From a virus, in the IMG/VR virus record IMGVR_UViG_3300030019_000083, positions 1 to 38,280 of that record: a DNA stretch of 38,280 nucleotides; one strand, written 5' to 3'. Made by a program: the position numbers and the translations under genes. The notes beneath the pieces are model-generated. The model was not told the DNA's origin, did no database searches, and saw only the letters and a program-made list of their open reading frames with translations. Position 1 is the stretch's first letter. Each line of letters starts with the position of its first letter. This document shows positions 31,770 through 38,280 of the stretch, one piece after another.

Positions 31770-31887
31770 AATCTTCCTCCAATCTTTTTAATTCTGCAAA
31801 CTTATCCGCGTAATCCGGATCATCAATTTCATGAGTTTCTAACCATTCGGTCAACTCATCAATTTTACTTGGTTTTTCTTGTTCCAT
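31762..31887 (-). CDS. Small acidic protein (41 residues)
   Basis: An ORF of 41 codons beginning MEQEKPSKIDELTEWLETHE and ending LKRLEEDYD, acidic and helical. It starts 21 nt after the GemA-like gene ends and overlaps the following small membrane ORF by 8 nt. With its neighbour it fills a 230-nt gap that would otherwise be empty in a compact operon. Confidence 0.5.
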   Translation of the reverse strand: MEQEKPSKIDELTEWLETHEIDDPDYADKFAELKRLEEDYD

Positions 31888-31908
31888 AATTTTGTGATAT
31901 TTTTAGTA

Positions 31909-32370
31909 TTAGTTCAATGCGGCCATTGCCTGTATATCTTCTACAATCAGTTGCTTTGCAGAAACAGCATCCTGTTTACTTTTCTTGAATTGGTTATAAA
32001 TGCCTTGCAACCGTTTTTTTGAAATCGTATTGAAGTTATCAATCTTAGCAGCTACGCAGATTATACCTTCAGCATATTCATCGCTGTAATTAGCTCCAAG
32101 TCCACGACCGTATGACTTTACACAAGTCCTTGTCCAATCACGCCACTTTTCCAACTCTGCCTTTTCTGGATCAACCATGTGTTCTAAATAATCGCATACC
32201 TGAATCAGTTGATCGACATTCATATCCTTTGAACTTTTTACCTTCCAATTCGACAATAGGACAATTTTGTCCTCATCACTTATTTTTGCATCCCGGACAA
32301 GCACGTGATACTTCTTGATCAATCCGTTCTTCCGCTTGTCAATTTCAGTTACTTTTAATATTGCTTTCAT
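31909..32370 (-). CDS. GemA-like protein (Mu gp16, DUF1018)
   Basis: The 153-residue protein resembles the GemA/gp16 family of Mu-like phages. It has an N-terminal helix pair (KKYHVLVRDAKISDEDKIVLL), the KSSKDMNVDQLIQVCDYL segment, and a second conserved region near YAEGIICVAAKIDNFNTISKKRL. In Mu, GemA modulates host gene expression and DNA topology early in infection. Position in the early operon after the replication ATPases agrees. Confidence 0.75.
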   Translation of the reverse strand: MKAILKVTEIDKRKNGLIKKYHVLVRDAKISDEDKIVLLSNWKVKSSKDMNVDQLIQVCDYLEHMVDPEKAELEKWRDWTRTCVKSYGRGLGANYSDEYAEGIICVAAKIDNFNTISKKRLQGIYNQFKKSKQDAVSAKQLIVEDIQAMAALN

Positions 32371-32403
32371 ATCCGTTGTGTGTTGATATATATAATTTAA
32401 ATT

Positions 32404-33021
32404 TTAATATTTTAATCCCCAATGTGCCTTTGCAAATTCTTCGCTGATTACTATTTCCGATCCGCCACCATATCTGGAAGTTGTAAATGCTTTAAACCCC
32501 TCTACACGGAATGCTACATTTGCATCACGCCATATACGTTTTGCTGTTGATCCTTCAGGTTGCTTTCCTTCTACATGTGAGACGTAGATAAATAGTTTGT
32601 GAGGAAACATTGTTTTTAGCCTCTTATAATCAGAGAATTTTAGTTCCATAAACTGAATAGAGTCGATCACAATCACATCAGGTGATTTATGTCGTTGTAG
32701 TCGTTCAATTAGTGGCTCAATTTCTTCTTTCTCCAATAAGATCAACTTACTACCCACATCAATCATGTTCACGCGATCCATAGCCATTTGAATGGTAAGA
32801 CTCAAACCTTCCTCTACAGAATTGTAAGCTGATCGTTTAAAGTTTGTCAGGTATTTCACCAACTTCATGGCGAAACTTGTTTTTCCGTTTTTTGGCGGTC
32901 CGTAAATAAACCACGTTCCGGTTAATTCAGGTGAGCCAACTGCTTCTTTCCATTCCCCCGTAAAATTCAACGTTTGGAACTTTGCCTCTTGTACGTTCGA
33001 TACGCTGTAAGCTCTCTGCAT
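32404..33021 (-). CDS. P-loop ATPase (RecA/AAA_25-like), early replication gene
   Basis: The 205-residue protein has Walker A GPPKNGKTS (41-49) and Walker B DVIVIDSIQ (115-123), in a RecA-like core, with a C-terminal TTSRYGGGSEIVI strand region. It starts 1 nt after the MuB-like gene, on the same strand. Classical Mu has only MuB as an early ATPase, so this is an addition of the Bacteroidetes lineage. It may help recombination or host replisome recruitment. Which DNA or partner it acts on cannot be told. Confidence 0.75.
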   Translation of the reverse strand: MQRAYSVSNVQEAKFQTLNFTGEWKEAVGSPELTGTWFIYGPPKNGKTSFAMKLVKYLTNFKRSAYNSVEEGLSLTIQMAMDRVNMIDVGSKLILLEKEEIEPLIERLQRHKSPDVIVIDSIQFMELKFSDYKRLKTMFPHKLFIYVSHVEGKQPEGSTAKRIWRDANVAFRVEGFKAFTTSRYGGGSEIVISEEFAKAHWGLKY

Positions 33022-33022
33022 A

Positions 33023-33907
33023 TCACTCTGCAGTTGTTATTTTAGTATAGATACGGCGGAGACTCGGACGATCATCTTCACCCATAGTTTGCCGTAAAAG
33101 TTTATTTACATCAGTTCCTTCCGCTGCGTTTGCTTTAATAATCTGGGCAGCAGTTTGATTCAAAAGTTTTTCGCTTTCCTCTTTTCCAATTGGTATCACT
33201 TTACCGTATTTCTTACCAAAACGACTGAATAGTTCAGTATAACCTACCTTTTTGTGATCTATGGCACGTCTCATCTTCTCCTGTAAACTCTCGGCTCCTA
33301 ACATATAGTAACCGCAGGTATGTTCGGTAGCATTCCATAATGCTTTTATTTCAAGGAAAGCGTCGTACTGAAGATCACCCGCTTCATCAAGTATAATAAG
33401 GGGATTGGGAAGTGTTTTCAGATAAAACACCAAATCTTCGTACACATCAGCGTATTTACCGCTGTTCCCAACCCCGAATTCCTTAGCAATATAGCGGATC
33501 ATCTTTTGTTTGCTCTTAACCTGTGAACAATCGCAATAAACCGCATTCTTGTGAGTTTTAGCAAAGTGAACAGCTGCTACTGTTTTTCCGATATCACTCA
33601 GATCACATAAAAGGGAGCTGATACCATCATTCTGGCAAATTTCCAACTGTGCTGTGATAAACTGAAATACCGGTGTATTTGCGATCTTCCATGCAGGTGC
33701 ATTATTTACTGATATTCCCTGACGGCGTGCCAGTGATATCCAAACTGCATCAGCTAATACCTTAGTAGTATCACCGTTCTTAATCCTGCTGTATTGAGCG
33801 TTATTAATTCCCAATGAAATGGCAAACTTTGCATCCGATCCATCAAACAACTGGCGGCTTTCTGCCAAACTTGCTACGATCCGTTTTTTTAATTCTTCTG
33901 TAATCAT
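33023..33907 (-). CDS. MuB-like transposition ATPase
   Basis: The 294-residue protein has an N-terminal HTH (AISLGINNAQYSRIKNG, about 29-45) and an AAA+ core with a degenerate Walker A CDLSDIGKT (101-109; the first Gly of GxxGxGKT is replaced) and an intact Walker B LIILDEAG (170-177). This is the domain order of MuB, which selects target DNA and activates MuA. It lies 32 nt downstream of the transposase gene, as in Mu. Confidence 0.88.
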   Translation of the reverse strand: MITEELKKRIVASLAESRQLFDGSDAKFAISLGINNAQYSRIKNGDTTKVLADAVWISLARRQGISVNNAPAWKIANTPVFQFITAQLEICQNDGISSLLCDLSDIGKTVAAVHFAKTHKNAVYCDCSQVKSKQKMIRYIAKEFGVGNSGKYADVYEDLVFYLKTLPNPLIILDEAGDLQYDAFLEIKALWNATEHTCGYYMLGAESLQEKMRRAIDHKKVGYTELFSRFGKKYGKVIPIGKEESEKLLNQTAAQIIKANAAEGTDVNKLLRQTMGEDDRPSLRRIYTKITTAE

Positions 33908-33939
33908 AATATGGTGTGTTTTAAAATTCGTTTAATTTA

Positions 33940-35931
33940 TTATAATGAGTTCTTAGCAAATTTTCCCCAATCAACAACCGATTCTTCATCTTCCTCATCA
34001 ATATCATATCCCTTAGGTTGTACATTTTCCATTATTTCAACCTTTTCGTAAACTGCAGCCGGTGTAGTGGTAAAATTTCCAACCTTAGGAATTTCAGCTT
34101 TTTCATCTTTGATAAACTTGTATTGATGAGCGACTCGTTTATTTTGGTGAAGCATATTGGCTTCATCTACCTCGGTACGTTCAATGGCACATTCATTGTA
34201 GGCGTATTGTGCTCTGTTTTCTGCCTGTCCAATAAATGTATCACCTTGCCATAGGTAAACCTCGTTAATCGTTCCCTCCATGTCAGGAAGCCAGTAGGCT
34301 GTTACGCTGCGATCATTCGATTTTAGTCTTTTCAGATTTTTGAAGTCCTTGAGTTCAAATTCGCAGTTCGATACCGGACAGTAATCATTGTGATAAATTG
34401 AAGTTTTAGTTTCGTTTCCGATAAACTTGTATAGGTGCCAGTGTTCGATAGGTTGCAAAACAGGATTTACTTGTGATAGAAGTACCTGTTTACGGGTCAT
34501 TCCTGGATAAGTTTTTTGTAATGGGTGAAGTTCATTGTTATACTTTTCAATGTCGGATAAATCATCATGAACGATAGTTTGAGGTTGGTAAACTGGTTCA
34601 ATCATATCTCCGCTGACTCTGTTACGAACAGAACGGTAAGCTTCATGAGGTGAGAACCAACGTCCCCGGGTATGACCTTCTTTTTTAGAAATTCCATATT
34701 TGAATTGTTTGTTGGTATGCTCTACGCGTTTTTCTGTAGCTGTTTCGCAAAATCGTACGAATGGAAACATCTCTTCAAGCCAGCTTCTCATTTCTTTCAT
34801 CAAGTGCCATTCTACTTCCAGTTCGCCCGGCATTGGCAAACCCATCATGTCAAGTTCACAAAACATATTTCTGAATGTTTCAATTACAGTTCCTGCGTTT
34901 GGCTTGCCAACTATGTATGTCGGACGGAAATAATAACCTGATACTACATCCACGGCAATGTATTTATAAATCCAACCTCTGTTTGATTTGCGACTCATAG
35001 CAACGTCATCCATAGATATTTTACTCAAGGAGAATCTTCCCGGCTTCCGGTGTTTCTTTGCCATTACCTTATCAGCAAAAGCAAAATTTCCATTACGGTC
35101 TGCATACGTAGCCGTATTGTTAACGACATCCTTCAGGTAATTCCAAATAGTGGCCTGACTAACCTCCATTGATCTTCCTTTATGCATAAAATCCTGAGGA
35201 CGGAATATCTCACCGGTACTTTTATCAAAAAGTTCTTTTCTTCCTGATAAAAACTCCAGGTAAAGATCATGTACTCGTTTTACAAAAGGTTTATCATTTG
35301 TTCTCCACAATGCAAGGATTAATTTTTCAGCTGAAACAGATACTACACGAGCAGCATCATTTCCAATATTCTTATGCATAAGTTCATTGTAACCTCCTTT
35401 TAAATACGATTTAAATGCTCTTTCAAGGCTACGTGCGTTACCTATTGCAGTACATGGGTATTTCTCAACCTGTTCAAGGTACCAATCTTTAGCATCGTTC
35501 CAGAATTCACCCATTTTTAACCGGTTGCCGCTTTTAGCTCGTTGTGCAATTTGCGTTTCAAGACCTTTTTTAAGTGCGTTGAATATGGAAGCTCTGTTTA
35601 CGTATTCTTCTATTCGGTTTGGTTCAATAGGAGTTCCATCAGGTTTTGTCTGTCCTAGAAAGAATGTGCGGGCTTTATGGTCAATTTCAACTGTAAAATT
35701 TGAAGTACGCGTCTTTTCAGATTCTATTTTTCCAAAAGTGCGTTCTAAGACGTTCAATCTCTCAGGTCTTTTAATGCTACGTACGTCAATTAAAGTATCT
35801 CCATTATAACCTCGGCGATAAATTGATAGAAAACCGTTTTTACTATCATGGTTAAACTGTGCATAGCTTAAACCGGCATTACACCAGTCATTTACCGTAA
35901 TTGTCAAAGTATTATCAATTTCCCTGTACAT
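33940..35931 (-). CDS. MuA-type transposase
   Basis: The 663-residue protein has an N-terminal DNA-binding half, then an RNase H-like core. Comparison with MuA (Asp269, Asp336, Glu392) places the first catalytic residue at Asp308 (ISMDDVAM) and the last at Glu404 (KRVEHTNKQF). The second falls at Glu374 in ELEVEWHLM, so the triad appears to be D-E-E rather than D-D-E. The C-terminal region (about 430-663) matches the MuA C-terminal beta-barrel and partner-interaction area in placement. It catalyses strand transfer for integration and replicative transposition. First structural gene of the leftward early operon. Confidence 0.9.
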   Translation of the reverse strand: MYREIDNTLTITVNDWCNAGLSYAQFNHDSKNGFLSIYRRGYNGDTLIDVRSIKRPERLNVLERTFGKIESEKTRTSNFTVEIDHKARTFFLGQTKPDGTPIEPNRIEEYVNRASIFNALKKGLETQIAQRAKSGNRLKMGEFWNDAKDWYLEQVEKYPCTAIGNARSLERAFKSYLKGGYNELMHKNIGNDAARVVSVSAEKLILALWRTNDKPFVKRVHDLYLEFLSGRKELFDKSTGEIFRPQDFMHKGRSMEVSQATIWNYLKDVVNNTATYADRNGNFAFADKVMAKKHRKPGRFSLSKISMDDVAMSRKSNRGWIYKYIAVDVVSGYYFRPTYIVGKPNAGTVIETFRNMFCELDMMGLPMPGELEVEWHLMKEMRSWLEEMFPFVRFCETATEKRVEHTNKQFKYGISKKEGHTRGRWFSPHEAYRSVRNRVSGDMIEPVYQPQTIVHDDLSDIEKYNNELHPLQKTYPGMTRKQVLLSQVNPVLQPIEHWHLYKFIGNETKTSIYHNDYCPVSNCEFELKDFKNLKRLKSNDRSVTAYWLPDMEGTINEVYLWQGDTFIGQAENRAQYAYNECAIERTEVDEANMLHQNKRVAHQYKFIKDEKAEIPKVGNFTTTPAAVYEKVEIMENVQPKGYDIDEEDEESVVDWGKFAKNSL

Positions 35932-35998
35932 AGTTCAAAAAAAATAATTGTGTTTTAAAAATATGCCGTCTCTCCGGGCTGCCTCCATTCTTTCACGG

Positions 35999-36028
35999 TT
36001 GTCATTGCAAAAATTAATGTTAACTTTG
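35999..36028 (+). promoter_or_regulatory. Candidate rightward Bacteroidetes promoter
   Basis: TAACTTTG (36021-36028) is an exact TAnnTTTG. TTG (35999-36001, in GTTG) lies 19 nt upstream as a -33 element. A start near 36035 gives a short leader to the ATG at 36056. It overlaps a leftward candidate promoter for the transposase, so the two could interfere. Confidence 0.55.
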
Positions 36029-36038
36029 TGTTGTCAAA
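36008..36038 (-). promoter_or_regulatory. Candidate leftward promoter for the transposase operon
   Basis: On the minus strand TTTG (36038-36035) is followed after 18 nt by TAATTTTTG (36016-36008), one base longer than TAnnTTTG. Transcripts would reach the transposase ATG at 35931 after a ~70-nt leader. It lies over the rightward promoter, giving overlapping divergent control. Confidence 0.4.
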
Positions 36039-36055
36039 TCAAAAAATTAAACATT

Positions 36056-36430
36056 ATGAATAAAAAATCTAATAAAAAGGTATGGCGAGAAAATGTAATT
36101 ATTACATATTACAATCCCGATATCACTTCAGCTTATCGTTCGACTGCTGTTGACATGATAACAGGTCTAGCATTATTTCACTCACTTGAGTTCGCGACAT
36201 CTTACGACATCCAGTTTTATTCCGATTCTGATTTATCAGAAAATAAATCTTGCACATGCATTTTTGATCTGATCTATTTTCGATCAACTTCGAGTACTCA
36301 GGTAACTGCGAAAGAGTTTCGGAATATAGTTCACGACATGTTTTACAAATTACCGACGAAGTTTTTTTGTCAATTTGATGTTTGTACTCAGATACACAGT
36401 TTTCTATTAAAGTATCCGTTTCCGAATTAG
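36056..36430 (+). CDS. Hypothetical protein in the control region
   Basis: A 124-residue protein from the ATG at 36056 (MNKKSNKKVWRENVIITYYN); the frame is open further upstream to 35948, but the promoter at 36021-36028 lies inside that extension and argues for the shorter form. Not recognised; mixed strand/helix with a CTCIFDLIYF stretch. It is transcribed against the transposase operon. A minus-strand ORF of 106 codons overlaps almost the whole gene (36123-36443), and I cannot exclude that this one is the real gene. Confidence 0.5.
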   Translation: MNKKSNKKVWRENVIITYYNPDITSAYRSTAVDMITGLALFHSLEFATSYDIQFYSDSDLSENKSCTCIFDLIYFRSTSSTQVTAKEFRNIVHDMFYKLPTKFFCQFDVCTQIHSFLLKYPFPN

Positions 36431-36574
36431 TTGATGCTTTCATTATTTTAGTTTTATAAAATTTGAATAATGATATTTAAGAAAATAATACTGCTGCAAT
36501 TAATCCAATATTGCAAATTCGCTGATTAAGCGGATCCGACAGCAACCGGTCAAAAACAAAATAGAGGAATGCTT

Positions 36575-36805
36575 TCATATCAGTGGTGTGCAATCACTAG
36601 TTGAATTATCACTTTTTTCTGACTCCTGAGTTAGTTCTGATTCCGAAAACCTTCCACCCAGTTTTATCGCTTCCTCCCTGATCTCAATTTTTTGAGGAGT
36701 TTTAGTATCACCTTCCAGTGCCTTCTTAATGGTAGGATAAGAACCAAATTTTAATAGTTCTTTTTTTACCTTGTAGTTCACTACAATTGTTTTTTCTTTT
36801 CCCAT
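36575..36805 (-). CDS. Ner/Cro-like small regulator
   Basis: A 76-residue protein from the ATG at 36805 (MGKEKTIVVNYKVKKEL); longer starts at 36832 or 36949 would run into the promoter and the repressor gene. Residues about 20-48 (FGSYPTIKKALEGDTKTPQK) resemble the small single-domain HTH regulators adjacent to phage repressors in Bacteroidetes. Divergent from the S24 repressor with the promoter between, it is placed as Mu ner is. It should repress the lysogenic promoter or tune early transcription. Confidence 0.6.
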   Translation of the reverse strand: MGKEKTIVVNYKVKKELLKFGSYPTIKKALEGDTKTPQKIEIREEAIKLGGRFSESELTQESEKSDNSTSDCTPLI

Positions 36806-36840
36806 ATATGTGTGTATTGTAAAACTTTTCATACATTTGC

Positions 36841-36860
36841 ACCGTTCACTTTGAAACGGT
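36841..36860. promoter_or_regulatory. Palindromic operator candidate
   Basis: ACCGTT (36841-36846) and AACGGT (36855-36860) form a 6-bp inverted repeat with an 8-nt spacer, between the divergent Ner-like and repressor genes. A TACATTTG box (36832-36839), also TAnnTTTG, lies just before it on the plus strand. Probably a binding site for the repressor or the Ner-like protein. Confidence 0.45.
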
Positions 36861-36873
36861 TTAAAATACTTTG

Positions 36874-36905
36874 CAAATATATACGAGATATTTCGTTTAC
36901 ACAAA
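36874..36905 (-). promoter_or_regulatory. Leftward early promoter with internal operator
   Basis: On the minus strand TTTG (36905-36902), a 20-nt spacer and TATATTTG (36881-36874) form a consensus Bacteroidetes promoter directed at the Ner-like gene. The imperfect palindrome CGAGATATTTCG (36884-36895) lies between the two boxes, where a bound repressor would block RNA polymerase. A near-identical CGAGATATATCG lies within the repressor gene near 37124-37135. Confidence 0.7.
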
Positions 36906-36910
36906 CATTT

Positions 36911-37708
36911 ATGCAAGAAAAATCGCTTATAAAGAAAAATATATTGCAATACATTGAATATAAATGTATTTCAAAGTATAATTTTTATCAAAAAACAGGT
37001 ATAACTAGGGGTATATTGGATCAAAACAACGGAATGAGTGAAGAAAACACAACAAAATTTCTCGCTTTCTTTCCTGAAGTGAACCCTGAATGGCTAATTT
37101 TAGGAATAGGCGACATGATAAAACGAGATATATCGTCTAATAATTCAACTATTTCACCCATAAGTTTAACATATGATGATAAATTGGTCAAGATACCAAT
37201 TATAGAAACTGAACTTTCTGCCGGATTAGGAGGATTTATAAATGGTCGGAATATTGTAACTACGGATTATATGATCCTACCGGCTAATATGGTGAAAGAT
37301 GGAATTAATCTTTCTGTTTTGGTAAAAGGTGATTCAATGTCTCCAACTTTATTTGACAGTGACCGGATCATTGTACATATGTTAGATAAATCAGAATGGT
37401 TGGAAATGAGGGATAAGCATGTATATGCCATTGTGGACACTGAAGGACGCGGTTATATAAAACGGGTGAAGAACCGGTTAAGCAAGGGATTCATAGTTTG
37501 TATGTCCGACAATTTAGATAAGTCTAACTATCCTAACTTTAATCTTCAGCATGATCAGATTATTAGCATCTGGTATGCTGATCTAAGGTTATCTGCTAAG
37601 ATGCCAAATATTAATGATAACTACACAAATCGTTTGAAACAATTGGAATATAGGATGGAAGACATTACTAATATGCTTTCAAAATCAGATAAATCACTTG
37701 AAAAATAG
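36911..37708 (+). CDS. LexA/S24-type phage repressor
   Basis: A 265-residue protein from the ATG at 36911 (MQEKSLIKKNILQYIEYK); the frame is open to 36812, but that extension crosses the promoter/operator region. Residues 1-70 are a helix-turn-helix domain (FYQKTGITRGILDQNNGMS). The C-terminal half is an S24 peptidase-like domain: a possible Ala-Gly cleavage site in ELSAGLGG (about 104-105), catalytic Ser142 in GDSMSP and Lys184 in GYIKRVKN. It should maintain lysogeny and be inactivated by RecA-stimulated self-cleavage. The short helical C-terminal tail may aid oligomerisation. Confidence 0.88.
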   Translation: MQEKSLIKKNILQYIEYKCISKYNFYQKTGITRGILDQNNGMSEENTTKFLAFFPEVNPEWLILGIGDMIKRDISSNNSTISPISLTYDDKLVKIPIIETELSAGLGGFINGRNIVTTDYMILPANMVKDGINLSVLVKGDSMSPTLFDSDRIIVHMLDKSEWLEMRDKHVYAIVDTEGRGYIKRVKNRLSKGFIVCMSDNLDKSNYPNFNLQHDQIISIWYADLRLSAKMPNINDNYTNRLKQLEYRMEDITNMLSKSDKSLEK

Positions 37709-38125
37709 CTTTTTTTTCGTGTTTTTATATATGGATACATGTAATTAATTATATACTAATTAGTTATATGTATTTATTTTTGTTTCAATCCTATAGTTTT
37801 ATAGTATTAAAGGGTATACATTAACTATATATTAACTATATTATTGTTGTTTTTTGGTTATATACATTATTTAATAGTACTATTTTTGACCTATTTACCG
37901 CCCTACTTACGCCCTAATTGATGTATTTTTCGTTTTTTACTTATAAAAACATCCCTATCCTGGTTTAACCGGTAGGGGCATAATTATATGGTAATATGGG
38001 GTAAATATTCCCGTTGGTATATAATACTTGAACTATAGTTTATCGCTTATTCTAAGGGCTTTTAAGTCGTTTTTAGGTATGCTTTAAACAACCTTTAAAC
38101 ATCAATTAAAGTAACCCATAAAAAA

Positions 38126-38142
38126 AGGCTCACGTGGAGCCT
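38126..38142 (-). terminator. Leftward intrinsic terminator near the phage end
   Basis: AGGCTC (38126-38131) and GAGCCT (38137-38142) form a 6-bp GC-rich stem with a 5-nt loop. On the minus strand it is followed by a seven-T run. No leftward phage gene precedes it, so it would stop transcription entering the prophage from the host chromosome toward the repressor region. Confidence 0.75.
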
Positions 38143-38167
38143 AATAATATAAGTAACATTAAAGTAA

Positions 38168-38274
38168 TTGTATGAAATGTTTTTATTTTGGTTCTTTTAA
38201 TTCATTGTATTTCAATATGTTTAAACAATGGTGTTGTATGAATTGTTTTTATCTCTTTGCTTAAAATCGATTAT
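38168..38274. repeat. Candidate phage end: 19-nt direct repeats and inverted octamer
   Basis: TTGTATGAAATGTTTTTAT (38168-38186) and TTGTATGAATTGTTTTTAT (38234-38252) differ at one of 19 positions. TCGATTAT at 38267-38274 is the inverted partner of ATAATCGA at 12-19. The 19-nt repeats share only a loose core (an ATG-like segment followed by T5) with the reverse complement of the 22-nt units at the other end. Probable transposase-binding sites; the boundary is near 38276. Confidence 0.45.
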
Positions 38275-38280
38275 CAATAA

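Larger units (their letters stand above)
37709..38280. other. Gene-free AT-rich left-end region of the phage
   Basis: No convincing ORF in about 570 nt. It is very AT-rich, with repeats of TTAACTATAT-like sequence near 37820-37850, and contains a leftward terminator (38126-38142) and the end repeats. It corresponds to the non-coding stretch beyond the repressor gene at the Mu left end and probably holds transposase-binding sites. Confidence 0.7.

Noticed and set aside
36123-36443. 106-codon leftward ORF as a Ner-like gene
   Set aside because: No HTH is visible, and it overlaps a rightward ORF that has an exact TAnnTTTG promoter. Kept only as an alternative in that entry.
36812-36910. N-terminal extension of the repressor
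   Set aside because: It would cover the promoter and palindromes; the HTH domain begins after the ATG at 36911.

Overview
The window looks like an almost complete Mu-like transposable (pro)phage of a Bacteroidetes host. The phage assignment rests on a MuA-type transposase, a MuB-type ATPase, GemA and DUF3164 homologues, and a Mu-style head module (gp29/gp30, gp36, gpG and gp37-like). The host assignment rests on AT-rich DNA, Bacteroidetes promoters (TTTG, about 19-21 nt, TAnnTTTG), weak Shine-Dalgarno signals and families such as DUF4494. An 8-bp inverted repeat (ATAATCGA) lies within 20 nt of each end of the window, and short direct repeats lie just inside it, so the window probably spans the element nearly end to end. 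The host species cannot be named from this sequence.

Layout. The right end (about 36-38.3 kb) holds the lysogeny switch: an S24/LexA-type repressor (+) and a small Ner/Cro-like regulator (-), with a strong divergent promoter and palindromic operator candidates between them. The early operon runs leftward from 35.9 to 25.0 kb: transposase, MuB-like ATPase, a second P-loop ATPase, GemA-like protein, several small genes, DUF3164, DUF4494, then a diversity-generating retroelement (DGR), a C5-methyltransferase-like gene, a HAD phosphatase and a small HTH protein. Two hairpin terminators close it near 24.9 kb. A secreted-protein cargo gene sits at 24.0-24.8 kb. The late genes form two divergent operons from about 17.7-17.9 kb. 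The rightward one (terminase, portal-MuF fusion, gpG-like, gp37-like) ends at a strong terminator at 23.95 kb. The leftward one carries protease/scaffold, capsid, a lysis cassette (GH108 endolysin, holin, coiled-coil membrane protein, spanin-like lipoprotein), tail tube, frameshifted tail chaperones, tape measure, distal tail protein, fibres, a 1066-residue tail-tip protein and a D12-class adenine methyltransferase in the position of Mu mom.

The most notable system is the DGR at 27.6-29.95 kb. One 82-nt template repeat (TR), a reverse transcriptase with the DGR hallmark IGNYLSQ, and two tandem paralogous target genes each carry a variable repeat (VR). Each VR differs from the TR only where the TR coding strand has adenine: 14 of 20 and 15 of 20 adenines are substituted, and no other position differs. 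The TR reads as an Asn-rich version of the variable segment. The targets are small, lack signal peptides and lie in the early operon rather than among the tail-fibre genes, which is unusual for a phage DGR.

A second unexplained element is a 130-nt region at 1035-1163 with three perfect, mutually interlocking inverted repeats (11, 17 and 14 bp). It follows a TAnnTTTG box and ends in a T-run, so it may be a pseudoknotted small RNA next to the methyltransferase gene.
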